Source: Candidatus Cloacimonadota bacterium
GTDB lineage: Bacteria; Cloacimonadota; Cloacimonadia; Cloacimonadales; Cloacimonadaceae
Assembly (NCBI GenBank): GCA_012519465.1
Contig: JAAYQD010000147.1
Span: forward strand, 1-10,129
DNA length: 10,129 nucleotides
Direction: 5' to 3'
The notes under the pieces are model-generated. The model saw only the letters and a list, made by a program, of their open reading frames with translations, was not told the origin of the DNA and made no database searches. Positions 1 to 8,164 of the stretch are shown piece by piece; the first letter of the stretch is position 1, and every line of letters starts with the position of its first letter. The translations under genes and the position numbers were made by a program.

Positions 1-3000
1 CTGAACACAGCATGATGACCATCAAGGCCATCGCTTTCAAGGAAGAGTGGGATGCCAGCCAGATAGCTGTAGGCACCTACAACGTGACCGGAACGGTAAG
101 TGAAGTGATCTTCACCCCTGCCGGTGGTAACTATCAGAGTGCCCAGCAGGTGGTGCTCACCTCCCTCACAGATGGTGCTTACTTCCGCTATACCCTGGAT
201 GGCACAGAGCCCACCAACAGCTCACCTCTCTATACCACGGCTATCACGGTTCCGCTCAATAGCAGCGTGACCATCACCGCCCGTGCCTACAAGAGCGGCT
301 GGGCTCCCAGCGCTGTTGGCAGCCAGACTTATAACGTAACCGGTCAGGTAAGCTGGCCTGCCATGGTGTTCACCCCTGCCGGTGGCACCTACCCCGCACC
401 AGTTGAAGTAAGTATTGCCCTGCCCAACCCTGCTGATGCCACCATTCGCTACACCCTTGATGGCAGCAATCCCAGCGCCACAAACGGCACTGTCTATACC
501 GGTGCTCCCATCCATATCGGTGAAAACAGCACCTTGAAAGCCATCGCCTTCAAGGAAGGCTGGGGAGCATCCAGCATCGCCAGCGCCGCCTACCAGTTTG
601 GCGTGGCATTGCCCGTCTTCACTCCTGCTGCCGGCACCTATCAAAACTCCATTGATGTAAGCATCAGTTCCACCACTCCTGCCGCTCTCATCCGCTATAC
701 CACGGATGGAACGAATCCCACCCCTGAGCATGGCAATGTATATCTGAGCCCCATCACGCTTCCTGAAGACAGTGTGACTCTGTTCAAAGCCATTGCTTAT
801 CTGGATAATTGGAATGCCAGCGCGGTGGTAACTGCAAACTATATCATCACCGGTAAGGTATCAGACGTGACGTTCAGCATCCCCAGTGGAACCTATACCA
901 CCTCTCAGATCTTGGTGCTGAATACCACCACCCCCGGTGCATCCATCTATTACACCCTGGATGGCAGCGAGCCCACACAAGGCTCCACGCTCTACACCAG
1001 CGCCATCATTATCCCTCAAAACAGCCAGATGACAGTGAAAGCGCGCGCCTTCCGTAGCGGCTGGATTCCTTCCAACATCACCAGTGGAGTGTATAACGTG
1101 ACGGGAACCACCGCCTTTACATCGCCCAACTTCATCCCTGCTCCCGGCACCTATGGCAATCCCATCAACGTGGGAATTGGCTCTGCCATTCCTTCGGATG
1201 CCGCCATCTACTACACCATAGATGGAACCGAGACTTCACCCAGCAATGGAACCCTATACAGCGCTCCCATCCCTGTGAATGAAGCCCTCACCATCAGAGC
1301 CGTGGCAGTGAAAGATGGATGGGTCTCTGGCCATATCAGCGGAGAATACACCTTCGCCGCAGCAGCCCCCGTGTTCAATCCTCCCGCTGGCTCATATCCC
1401 ACCACCCAACACGTGGTCTTGAGCTCTGCCACTGTGGGCGCACTTATTCGCTATACCACAGACGGCAGCGATCCCAGCCCCACCAACGGAGAGAACTACA
1501 CCGGCTCCATCGTGGTGAATATCAACCAAACCATCAAAGCATACGCCTACAAAGCTGGCTATGAGGATTCTCCGATAGCGATTGGCACCTATGCCATCGG
1601 CACCTATGTGCCCGTGGTTGCCACCCCCGTCTTCAATCCTCTGCCTGGAAACTATGTGGCACCGATAGATGTGACCATCAGCACCAGCACCGCTGATGCC
1701 ACCATCCGCTATACCACAGATGGCAGCACTCCCACACCCTCATCCCCTGTCTTCACCTCTGTCATCCACATTCCCAACCATACTGCAGTGACCATCAAGG
1801 CCATCGCCTATAAGGATGAATGGGATGACAGCCAGATGGCGGTTGCCACTTATTCAGTAACCGGAACAGTGGAAGATGTAGTCTTCAGCCCTGAAGGCGG
1901 CGCTTACACCACAGCCCAGAACGTGGTGCTCACCACGCCCACTCCTGGAGCAGCCATCTTCTATACCCTCAATGGCGATACCCCCACGGATGCTTCCACC
2001 CAATATACCCAGGCAATCCAAGTGCCGCTCAATAGCAGCGTCACCATCAGGGCGGTTGCTTACAAGAATGGCTGGATGTTCAGTAGCGTTGGCAGCCAAA
2101 CCTATAATATCACAGGCCAGGTTGTGATCCCCGGTCAGGTCTTTAACCCTGTGGCAGGTACTTACACCCAGCCTCAAATCGTGACCATAGCCACCGCCAC
2201 CATACCTGTTGGCGCCACCATCCGCTATACCGTGAATGGTGATGATCCCACAATTGACTCTCCGGAATATACAGGCCAGACGATCATCGCGGGGCTCAAT
2301 GCCATCACAACGGTGAAAGCTCGTGCCTTCCTGACTGGATGGGTAGACAGCCCCGTCTATGAGGCTGTGTATAATGTGACGGGAACCATTCAATTGCCCG
2401 CAGTGGTATTCACGCCACCTGCTGGAACATACCAGACGGCTCAAAACGTGACCCTCAACGCTCCCACAGTACCCGCTGGTGTGAGCTACTATTACACCAC
2501 AGACGGCAGCGATCCCACGGATGCCTCCCTGCTCTACCAGGGTCCCATTCCCCTGCCTTTGGATAGCGGCATCACCCAAATCAAGGTGAGAGCTTACAAG
2601 GAAGGTTGGGTGCCCAGCGCAGTGGCATCTGCCACCTATAATATCACGGGAACGGTTGTGTATATGACGCCAGTATTCCTGCCACCCGCTGGCACCTACC
2701 AGACGGCACAGCAGATCACTATCAACAGCGTCAATCCCTCTGATGCCACGGTGCGTTATACCCTGGATGGCAGCGAGCCCACACAAACCTCACCCATCTA
2801 TACCAGTCCCATCACCCTGCCTCTGGAAAGCGGCACTACCACCATCAAGACCAAAGCATTCAAGACAGATTGGACTGCCAGCCAGACCCACTCTGCCACA
2901 TACACCATCACAGGTCAGGTAAGCATTGCCGCACCAGTATTCGACCCGATACCCGGCACGTATGTCAATCCTCAGAGTGTGGCGGTGATACCCTATGTGA

Positions 3001-4862
3001 CGCCTGCCACTGCACAGATTCGCTACACACTTGATGGCAGCGATCCCACACCCACATCGCCGGTTTACAGCGGAGAGATCCCCGCACCGGCATACACCAC
3101 CACCCGCATCAAGGTGAGAGCTTATGCCACAGATTGGGCTCCCAGTCCGGTTTATGAAGGAATCTACGTGGTAAACGGCGCCGCCAGCATCAACGGAGTG
3201 GTCTTCACCCCTCCCGCTGGAACCTATACCACTGCCCAGAGACTGGTGATTTCCACAAATACCCTGCCCATCGATGCTGATATCTATTACACCATCGACG
3301 GCAGCGATCCCACTTCAGGCAGCACTCCTTACACCACGCCCATCCACTTGGATTTGGATCGTGAAATCACGGTGAAGGTACGTGCATACGGAGACCAATA
3401 CTGGGATCCCAGCCCCGTCTATACCGCTCATTATGTGATGACCGGAAGGGTACAGATTCCAGAACCCGTCTTCAGCCCCGATCCCTCTGTGGTTTATACA
3501 GAAGCCACCATGGTCACCATCGATGAGCCGATTCCCGCCGCTGCCACAGTCCGCTATACCCTGGACGGCAGCGATCCGGATGAAAGCTCCACCATCTATG
3601 ATGGACAGATTGGGGTTCCGCTCAATACAGTGATGCAGATCAAAGCCCGCGCTTATCTCAGCGATTGGGATGCCAGCCCCATCTACAGCGCCACCTACAC
3701 GTTGAGCGGCAAAGTGGAGCTTGCAGACCAGCCCTTCAGCCCTGCCCCTGGTATCTACACGGCAGCTCAGCAGATTGCAATCGCTACCCCAGTTCTGCCG
3801 GATAACGGCATCATCCGCTACACCATCAACGGCGATGATCCTGATGAAACCTCGGTTCAATACACCGGCCCCATCACCATCCCCTTGGATAGCGATTGGC
3901 AGATAAAGATTCGTGGCTTTGCCCCCAATTGGATCCCCAGTGATGTGATGACGGCTCACTATGTGGTGACTGGCGTGGTGGAAGACCCCGTCTTTGTGGT
4001 GAATGGCGAGGCCTACACCGGCGCAGAGGAATACCTCTCCAGTGAAGCAATCAACATCGTCTTGGAAACCAGCACCGCAGGCGCCCGGATCTACTACACA
4101 ATGGCAATGGGCAGCGATCCGGAAGAGCCCACCACGGCTTCCCAGCTCTTTGATGCAGAAAACCCCATAGTGATCAGCGAGCTGGATCTGGATGTGCGCA
4201 TCCGTGCCAAGGCGTTCAAGGAGCACTGGATCGATAGTGAGGATGACACACACAGCTTCACGGTGATTCCTGCGCCATACAACGTCCGTTCCCTCAGTTA
4301 TGGAGGCTATATCAGATTGCTCTGGAACAGCGATATAAGCACCCGGGGCTTGGATGGATTTAATATCTATCGCCGCAAGACCACCGAAAGCAGCTGGACC
4401 AAGATCAACTCTTCGCTGGTCAATTCCAAGCTGGGAGATGATTACTATTATGATGACTATGCCATTGAAAACAGAGTCTCCTACGTATATCGTGTGACGG
4501 CTGTATACAGTGGCAAGGAAGGCCCATATAGCAATACCACAGCCATAGAATATCAAACCTCTGAGTTGGAAATCAGCAGTGCCACACACGCTTATCCCAA
4601 CCCAGCTACAAGCTCCACCAATATCAAGCTGATGCTCACCCGTAACGACAACGTGACGGTGAGCGTGAGCATCTACGATTTTGGTGGCAAGAAAATCCGT
4701 ACCATCACGGTTCCAGCTACCAATTCCAATATGATCGAAATCCCCTGGGATCTCATGAATTCCAGCGGCAAGAAGGTGGGACGTGGCACCTACTTTGCCC
4801 GGATCATTGCCAATGACGGGGTAAACAAAGCCGAACGCACCATCAAGATTTCGGTGAAATAA
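1..4862 (+). CDS. Giant secreted CHB_HEX_C-repeat protein with FN3-like and T9SS/FlgD-like C-terminal domain (5' end missing)
   Basis: The reading frame is already open at base 3, and the first residues visible are the tail of a repeat unit, so the true start lies upstream and the ATG at 12 is internal. Numbering residues from that ATG (1616 aa), one partial unit is followed by 15 complete units of 81-89 residues (about 32-1325). Each follows the pattern F-x-P-x-x-G-x-Y ... I-R-Y-T-x-D-G-(S/T)-x-P ... Y ... I-K-A-x-A-(F/Y)-K-x-G-W, the signature of chitobiase/beta-hexosaminidase C-terminal repeats (Pfam CHB_HEX_C type). A degenerate unit (1326-1421), an FN3-like domain (1422-1518; W-N and N-I-Y-R-R strands) and a C-terminal domain (1527-1616) come next. 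The last has Y-P-N-P-A, I-Y-D-F-G-G-K, W-D-x-x-N-S-S-G-K and G-T-Y-F-A-R motifs of the T9SS type A sorting/FlgD Ig-like family. No cysteine is visible. Inference: a secreted or surface-attached adhesin or structural protein, possibly carbohydrate-associated. No catalytic domain is in the visible part. The gene is followed after 10 nt by a PorV/PorQ-type gene. Confidence 0.9.
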   Translation, partial: EHSMMTIKAIAFKEEWDASQIAVGTYNVTGTVSEVIFTPAGGNYQSAQQVVLTSLTDGAYFRYTLDGTEPTNSSPLYTTAITVPLNSSVTITARAYKSGWAPSAVGSQTYNVTGQVSWPAMVFTPAGGTYPAPVEVSIALPNPADATIRYTLDGSNPSATNGTVYTGAPIHIGENSTLKAIAFKEGWGASSIASAAYQFGVALPVFTPAAGTYQNSIDVSISSTTPAALIRYTTDGTNPTPEHGNVYLSPITLPEDSVTLFKAIAYLDNWNASAVVTANYIITGKVSDVTFSIPSGTYTTSQILVLNTTTPGASIYYTLDGSEPTQGSTLYTSAIIIPQNSQMTVKARAFRSGWIPSNITSGVYNVTGTTAFTSPNFIPAPGTYGNPINVGIGSAIPSDAAIYYTIDGTETSPSNGTLYSAPIPVNEALTIRAVAVKDGWVSGHISGEYTFAAAAPVFNPPAGSYPTTQHVVLSSATVGALIRYTTDGSDPSPTNGENYTGSIVVNINQTIKAYAYKAGYEDSPIAIGTYAIGTYVPVVATPVFNPLPGNYVAPIDVTISTSTADATIRYTTDGSTPTPSSPVFTSVIHIPNHTAVTIKAIAYKDEWDDSQMAVATYSVTGTVEDVVFSPEGGAYTTAQNVVLTTPTPGAAIFYTLNGDTPTDASTQYTQAIQVPLNSSVTIRAVAYKNGWMFSSVGSQTYNITGQVVIPGQVFNPVAGTYTQPQIVTIATATIPVGATIRYTVNGDDPTIDSPEYTGQTIIAGLNAITTVKARAFLTGWVDSPVYEAVYNVTGTIQLPAVVFTPPAGTYQTAQNVTLNAPTVPAGVSYYYTTDGSDPTDASLLYQGPIPLPLDSGITQIKVRAYKEGWVPSAVASATYNITGTVVYMTPVFLPPAGTYQTAQQITINSVNPSDATVRYTLDGSEPTQTSPIYTSPITLPLESGTTTIKTKAFKTDWTASQTHSATYTITGQVSIAAPVFDPIPGTYVNPQSVAVIPYVTPATAQIRYTLDGSDPTPTSPVYSGEIPAPAYTTTRIKVRAYATDWAPSPVYEGIYVVNGAASINGVVFTPPAGTYTTAQRLVISTNTLPIDADIYYTIDGSDPTSGSTPYTTPIHLDLDREITVKVRAYGDQYWDPSPVYTAHYVMTGRVQIPEPVFSPDPSVVYTEATMVTIDEPIPAAATVRYTLDGSDPDESSTIYDGQIGVPLNTVMQIKARAYLSDWDASPIYSATYTLSGKVELADQPFSPAPGIYTAAQQIAIATPVLPDNGIIRYTINGDDPDETSVQYTGPITIPLDSDWQIKIRGFAPNWIPSDVMTAHYVVTGVVEDPVFVVNGEAYTGAEEYLSSEAINIVLETSTAGARIYYTMAMGSDPEEPTTASQLFDAENPIVISELDLDVRIRAKAFKEHWIDSEDDTHSFTVIPAPYNVRSLSYGGYIRLLWNSDISTRGLDGFNIYRRKTTESSWTKINSSLVNSKLGDDYYYDDYAIENRVSYVYRVTAVYSGKEGPYSNTTAIEYQTSELEISSATHAYPNPATSSTNIKLMLTRNDNVTVSVSIYDFGGKKIRTITVPATNSNMIEIPWDLMNSSGKKVGRGTYFARIIANDGVNKAERTIKISVK
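105..4274 (+). repeat. Tandem array of about 250-288 nt coding repeats (CHB_HEX_C units)
   Basis: Sixteen in-frame units start at 105, 363, 612, 867, 1125, 1368, 1626, 1878, 2136, 2403, 2670, 2934, 3198, 3465, 3729 and 3987 (the last is degenerate and ends near 4274); positions 1-104 are the tail of an earlier unit. Unit length is 243-258 nt up to 2402 and 264-267 nt from 2403 to 3986. Most units end in an extra Y-(N/T/S)-(V/I)-T-G-x-V linker, but the units starting at 363, 1125 and 1368 lack the T-G tail. Identical DNA stretches link distant units: 27 nt shared between 954-980 and 2760-2786, 21 nt between about 1455-1475 and 2497-2517, and 13 nt between 248-260 and 3614-3626. The array therefore grew by duplication. 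Confidence 0.92.
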
Positions 4863-4872
4863 GGAGGCAAAG

Positions 4873-5832
4873 ATGAAACGCAATAACACATTCAGAACCC
4901 TTGCGCTCGCCGCTCTCATGATTATCATGATGACGCCTTTGATGGCAAAAACGATTAACAACTCCACCGCCTCATACCTGAGGCTGGGCATAGGAGCCCG
5001 GGAAATTGCCATGGGCGAAGCGGGCAGCACCATCAGTCGTGACGTGGCCTCTGCATATTGGAACCCCGCTGGCCTTGCTAAGATTAAGGACGTCGAAGTG
5101 GGTGCGATGTACAATATCAGTATGAATCTCGACCGCAGTCATCAATATGCTGCCATCGCCGTGCCGTTCAGATTTGGAACCATGGCGTTCAATTGGATCA
5201 ATGCCGGTGTAAACGATATCGAAGGATACGATGATACCGGCACACCCACCGGCATATTTGATGACAGCCAACACAGCTTCTCCCTCAGCTATGCAAACCG
5301 CTGGAAAAAGCTTTCCTTCGGTGTCACCCCAAAGTTTTTCCTCAGCACTTTGGATGATGAAACCGAAACGGGCATGGGCGTGGATATCGGCGCCAGATAC
5401 GACATCAACCAGTATCTGGAAGCCGGGCTCATGGTGCGCGATTTGTATAGCAAGACCGCAGAAGACAAGGTGCCCATGGAGGCATCCTTTGGGCTGGCAG
5501 TATATCCCCTTATTGGCGTCACCTTGGCGGCAGATCTGAAGTGGGAAGAGGAAACACCCTACGTAGCCGTTGGCGCCGAATATTGGACCTCCATAGGCAA
5601 AGACCCCGAGGCAGATTCCAAGCTCAATGTGATTTCTGTAAAAGAACGCAGCACCTGGGGAGAGATGTTCTCTTATGCCCAGACGGGCGTGCGTTTGGGA
5701 TTCAATGATGGACGCCTGTCCGCAGGAACGGGTATCAGGTTTAGAAACTTTCAGATCGATTATGTCTTCCGCCTGAACAACCATGAGATCATGAGTGACG
5801 ACCACATCGTTTCCATGATCTTAAGGTTCTAA
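4873..5832 (+). CDS. PorV/PorQ-family outer-membrane beta-barrel protein
   Basis: This 319-residue protein starts at an ATG 5 nt after a full AAGGAGG Shine-Dalgarno (4861-4867). Residues 1-25 form a Sec signal peptide: basic start, hydrophobic core 9-20, likely cleavage after L-M-A. The mature start has the family hallmark G-A-R-E-x-x-M-G-x-A-G (41-51) followed by A-Y-W-N-P-A-G-L (61-68), as in PorV/PorQ and the related FadL-like barrels. The rest alternates short amphipathic strands and turns, and the chain ends in an aromatic residue (M-I-L-R-F), the usual C-terminal signal for insertion by the BAM machinery. Known of the family: PorV is the T9SS shuttle that moves CTD-bearing cargo to the attachment complex, while PorQ is a related barrel. 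Context agrees, because the upstream gene encodes a CTD-bearing cargo candidate and a PorE-like gene follows 15 nt downstream. I cannot tell PorV from PorQ or from another paralogue, so I give no symbol. Confidence 0.85.
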   Translation: MKRNNTFRTLALAALMIIMMTPLMAKTINNSTASYLRLGIGAREIAMGEAGSTISRDVASAYWNPAGLAKIKDVEVGAMYNISMNLDRSHQYAAIAVPFRFGTMAFNWINAGVNDIEGYDDTGTPTGIFDDSQHSFSLSYANRWKKLSFGVTPKFFLSTLDDETETGMGVDIGARYDINQYLEAGLMVRDLYSKTAEDKVPMEASFGLAVYPLIGVTLAADLKWEEETPYVAVGAEYWTSIGKDPEADSKLNVISVKERSTWGEMFSYAQTGVRLGFNDGRLSAGTGIRFRNFQIDYVFRLNNHEIMSDDHIVSMILRF

Positions 5833-5847
5833 GGCAGGGGAGCTGAT

Positions 5848-8103
5848 ATGAAAAAAGCATACCTCAGCATCCTGCTCCTGATCAGCCTTGGCATGCTTGT
5901 TGCCTTGCAAATCGGGCTCAAGGGTGAGCGCTATGCCACCGAAGGATTGGAGTATTACTATCGGGGCGATTATGCCAGAGCCATCCAAAGCTTTAAGGCG
6001 GCGGATAATGCGGCAAGCGGAAGCGTGCCCGGCTATTTCTTTTGGCTGGGCAGGCTGCATATCGCCGTGGAAGAAAACGATACTGCCCTGCAGTGGTTTG
6101 ATCGCTATATGGAAAGTGGGGATCAGGAATATCGCCCACAAGTAAAAAACCATATAGAAATCATCACCAACCAAGATAAGGCTTTTGAAAAGGTAAATAT
6201 GCGGGCTATGCCCTCCTACTTCAATAGCCGCAATTCCGATTATGGAGCTGTGGTTGATCCCGCAGGAAAGTATCTCTATTTCACTTCATTGCGCCCCGCT
6301 CCATCTGCCAAAGAAAACATCTGGCGCGCGGAAATCTTCCAATCCGGCTACAGCAAACCGCAATTGGTGAGCGAACTCTCCACCGATGCAAACGAAGCCA
6401 TGGGCTCCTTTGCCGCCGATGGCAATGGCGCATTCCTGTTTGGAAACTATCAGAAAGGTAAGATAGATGGTGATATCTATTACAGCCGGTGGGATGGCAA
6501 AAAGTGGCAAAAACCTGAGCCCCTGGATTGGCTAAACTCTCCCCAAATCGATACACACCCCAGCATTTATGACGATTCCCTCATCTTTTTTACATCTGCC
6601 CGTGATGGCGGATATGGAGAAACAGATATCTGGGTATCCGAAAAAGTGGATGGCGTGTGGCAGGAACCCGTCAACCTGGGCTCTGTGATCAACACCCCCG
6701 GCAAGGAACAAACCCCCCAATTGGTGCGTATCGATAAAATGGTGGAACAAGACGGACGCAAGGTTCGCTATCAGGAAACTGCCCTCTATTTTGCCTCAGA
6801 CACCCATCCGGGCTTTGGCGGTTTTGACCTCTTCAAAGCCGTTCACAAGGGTCCCACATGGCAAGATTGGCATATACCCCAAAACCTGGGATTGCCCATC
6901 AATTCCATCCGTGATGACCGCTATTTTAACCTCAACCCCAAAACCAATGAAGTGTATATATCATCCGATCGAGCTGCCACCGGTTTTGAAAAAGTGTTGA
7001 TGGCGTATGTGGATTTTACCATCCCCGGCTATTATATTACAGAGGATGAGGAAGGCGATCGCACCTACGAGCCTATTCCCCCGGTGAAAGAGCCATCAAT
7101 TGATGATGCTATTATCGACGATCTGATTGCTGATGACAAGCCTGTCATTCATGATGGTGACCTGATTGCAGATGCTGATGAACCTATCATAGACGATGAC
7201 GACCTGATTGCAGATGATGACACACTCGTCACAGACGAAGATGACCTGATAGCAGATGCCGACCAGCCTATTCCAGATGATGAAGACCTTGTGGCAGATG
7301 CTGACCAACCTGTCACAGATGATGATCTTGTGGCTGATGCTGATGACCAGCCTGTCACAGATGAAGAGGATTTGATTGCAGATGCTGACCAGCCCATCAC
7401 CGATGATGTGATTGATGACGCTATAGCTGACGAAATACCCGTGGAGGAAGAGGAAGAAGAGGAAGAGGAAATAGTGGTGCCTTTGCCTCTCTGGCTCACT
7501 TTTAGGGGCAAGGTCACCGATGAAAATGGCAATCCCGTTGATACGGATATTATCTTCACCGGTTTGGTGGATGGAAAGTTTTACAAAGACGTCACTCCTA
7601 CAGACGAATTTGGCGATTTCCAAATCACCCTGCCGTATGCAGACCCTTGGAATGTGGTGATCAATACCGAAGGCTATATGCTCTATCAACAGGCAATCCC
7701 CGCACCCAAAGATGGCGAGGACGCGGTGGCGATCAATTTCACCATCCAGAGCCTCGTCAAAGAAAAGGTGTTTGTCTTCAACAATATCCAATTTGCCTTC
7801 GATTCTGCCATTCTGAAAGATGAATCCCTCAGAATCCTGGATGATATTGTGCTCACCATGCACAATAACCCCGAGCTTGAGCTGGAAATCTCTGGGCACA
7901 CCTGTGATATTGGCACCAAGGAATACAACCAGGGACTTTCCGAACGGCGTGCCGAAGCGGTGGTGCAGTATCTCATCCAAAAAGGCGTTGAGGCTGATAG
8001 GCTTAGCCATCAGGGCTTTGGGCTTACAATACCCCTCAATACCAATGCAAACCTTCAGGAACGCATCATTAACCGCCGTGTGGAGGTTAAGGTAGTAAAA
8101 TAG
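5848..8103 (+). CDS. PorE-like protein: TPR, PD40/WD40-like propeller, acidic repeat linker, carboxypeptidase-regulatory-like domain, OmpA C-terminal domain
   Basis: The start follows AGGGGAG (5836-5842) by 5 nt. Order in 751 residues: hydrophobic N-terminal segment (about 4-22) with no lipobox cysteine; TPR-like helices (28-92); a beta-propeller (about 126-390) with PD40-type strands such as Y-L-Y-F-T-S and I-F-F-T-S-A-R-D-G-G and a G-F-G-G-F-D-L-F motif; an acidic tandem repeat (425-521) and a nine-Glu run (about 533-541); a carboxypeptidase-regulatory-like fold (about 549-620, G-K-V-T-D-E-N-G-N-P-V); and an OmpA-like peptidoglycan-binding domain (about 636-751, F-A-F-D-S-A ... N-Q-G-L-S-E-R-R-A). 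TPR-propeller-CRD-OmpA is the architecture known for PorE, the periplasmic T9SS component proposed to link the machinery to peptidoglycan; PorE itself is a lipoprotein. Two oddities are the acidic insert and a Cys (686) where the peptidoglycan-contacting Asp normally sits; it appears to be the only cysteine in the protein. An alternative is a general PD40-OmpA envelope protein not dedicated to T9SS. It is the last gene before a terminator. Confidence 0.85.
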   Translation: MKKAYLSILLLISLGMLVALQIGLKGERYATEGLEYYYRGDYARAIQSFKAADNAASGSVPGYFFWLGRLHIAVEENDTALQWFDRYMESGDQEYRPQVKNHIEIITNQDKAFEKVNMRAMPSYFNSRNSDYGAVVDPAGKYLYFTSLRPAPSAKENIWRAEIFQSGYSKPQLVSELSTDANEAMGSFAADGNGAFLFGNYQKGKIDGDIYYSRWDGKKWQKPEPLDWLNSPQIDTHPSIYDDSLIFFTSARDGGYGETDIWVSEKVDGVWQEPVNLGSVINTPGKEQTPQLVRIDKMVEQDGRKVRYQETALYFASDTHPGFGGFDLFKAVHKGPTWQDWHIPQNLGLPINSIRDDRYFNLNPKTNEVYISSDRAATGFEKVLMAYVDFTIPGYYITEDEEGDRTYEPIPPVKEPSIDDAIIDDLIADDKPVIHDGDLIADADEPIIDDDDLIADDDTLVTDEDDLIADADQPIPDDEDLVADADQPVTDDDLVADADDQPVTDEEDLIADADQPITDDVIDDAIADEIPVEEEEEEEEEIVVPLPLWLTFRGKVTDENGNPVDTDIIFTGLVDGKFYKDVTPTDEFGDFQITLPYADPWNVVINTEGYMLYQQAIPAPKDGEDAVAINFTIQSLVKEKVFVFNNIQFAFDSAILKDESLRILDDIVLTMHNNPELELEISGHTCDIGTKEYNQGLSERRAEAVVQYLIQKGVEADRLSHQGFGLTIPLNTNANLQERIINRRVEVKVVK
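7120..7410 (+). repeat. Seven tandem 39-45 nt units encoding an acidic 13-15 residue repeat
   Basis: In-frame units begin at 7120, 7159, 7201, 7243, 7285, 7324 and 7369 (lengths 39, 42, 42, 42, 39, 45, 42 nt). The consensus is D-L-(I/V)-A-D-A-D-(Q/E)-P-(I/V)-T-D-D-E, giving residues 425-521 of the PorE-like protein. The length differences are all multiples of three. A GAA/GAG run (about 7444-7470) follows and encodes nine consecutive glutamates. The stretch lies between the propeller and the carboxypeptidase-regulatory-like domain, so it is most simply an extended, highly negative linker. Confidence 0.9.
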
Positions 8104-8127
8104 ACATTACAAATAGAAATATTACTC

Positions 8128-8160
8128 AGGGCTCGCTTTTTATACAGTGAGCCCTTTTTT
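8128..8160 (+). terminator. Rho-independent terminator after the PorE-like gene
   Basis: A 9-bp stem pairs AGGGCTCGC (8128-8136) with GTGAGCCCT (8147-8155), including one G-T wobble. The loop is 10 nt, and a run of T continues to 8160. It starts 24 nt after the stop codon and ends the first operon. Confidence 0.88.
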
Positions 8161-8164
8161 GTGC

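Noticed and set aside
12..14. ATG at 12 as the true start of the repeat protein
   Set aside because: The frame is open upstream to the window edge, the codons before it continue the repeat pattern, and there is no signal peptide or ribosome binding site.
4863..4872. Separate promoter between the repeat gene and the PorV/PorQ-type gene
   Set aside because: The gap is only 10 nt and is filled by the Shine-Dalgarno sequence. I see no promoter-like pair in the upstream coding end.
3315..5114. Minus-strand open frame of 599 codons (and another of 310 codons at 1854-2786)
   Set aside because: Both lie antisense to the well-supported repeat gene. They arise from its repetitive, C-ending codon use; the translations have no recognisable domain and scattered Cys/His, and one crosses into the next gene.
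4972..5805. Minus-strand open frame of 277 codons
   Set aside because: It is fully antisense to the PorV/PorQ-type gene, which has a signal peptide, family motifs and a strong ribosome binding site.
7120..7410. CRISPR-like array
   Set aside because: The units are contiguous with no unique spacers, are in frame inside a gene, and differ by multiples of three.
7096..8010. Minus-strand open frame of 304 codons
   Set aside because: It is antisense to the acidic repeat and OmpA region. Its own repeats mirror the sense repeat, and it has no ribosome binding site or family pattern.
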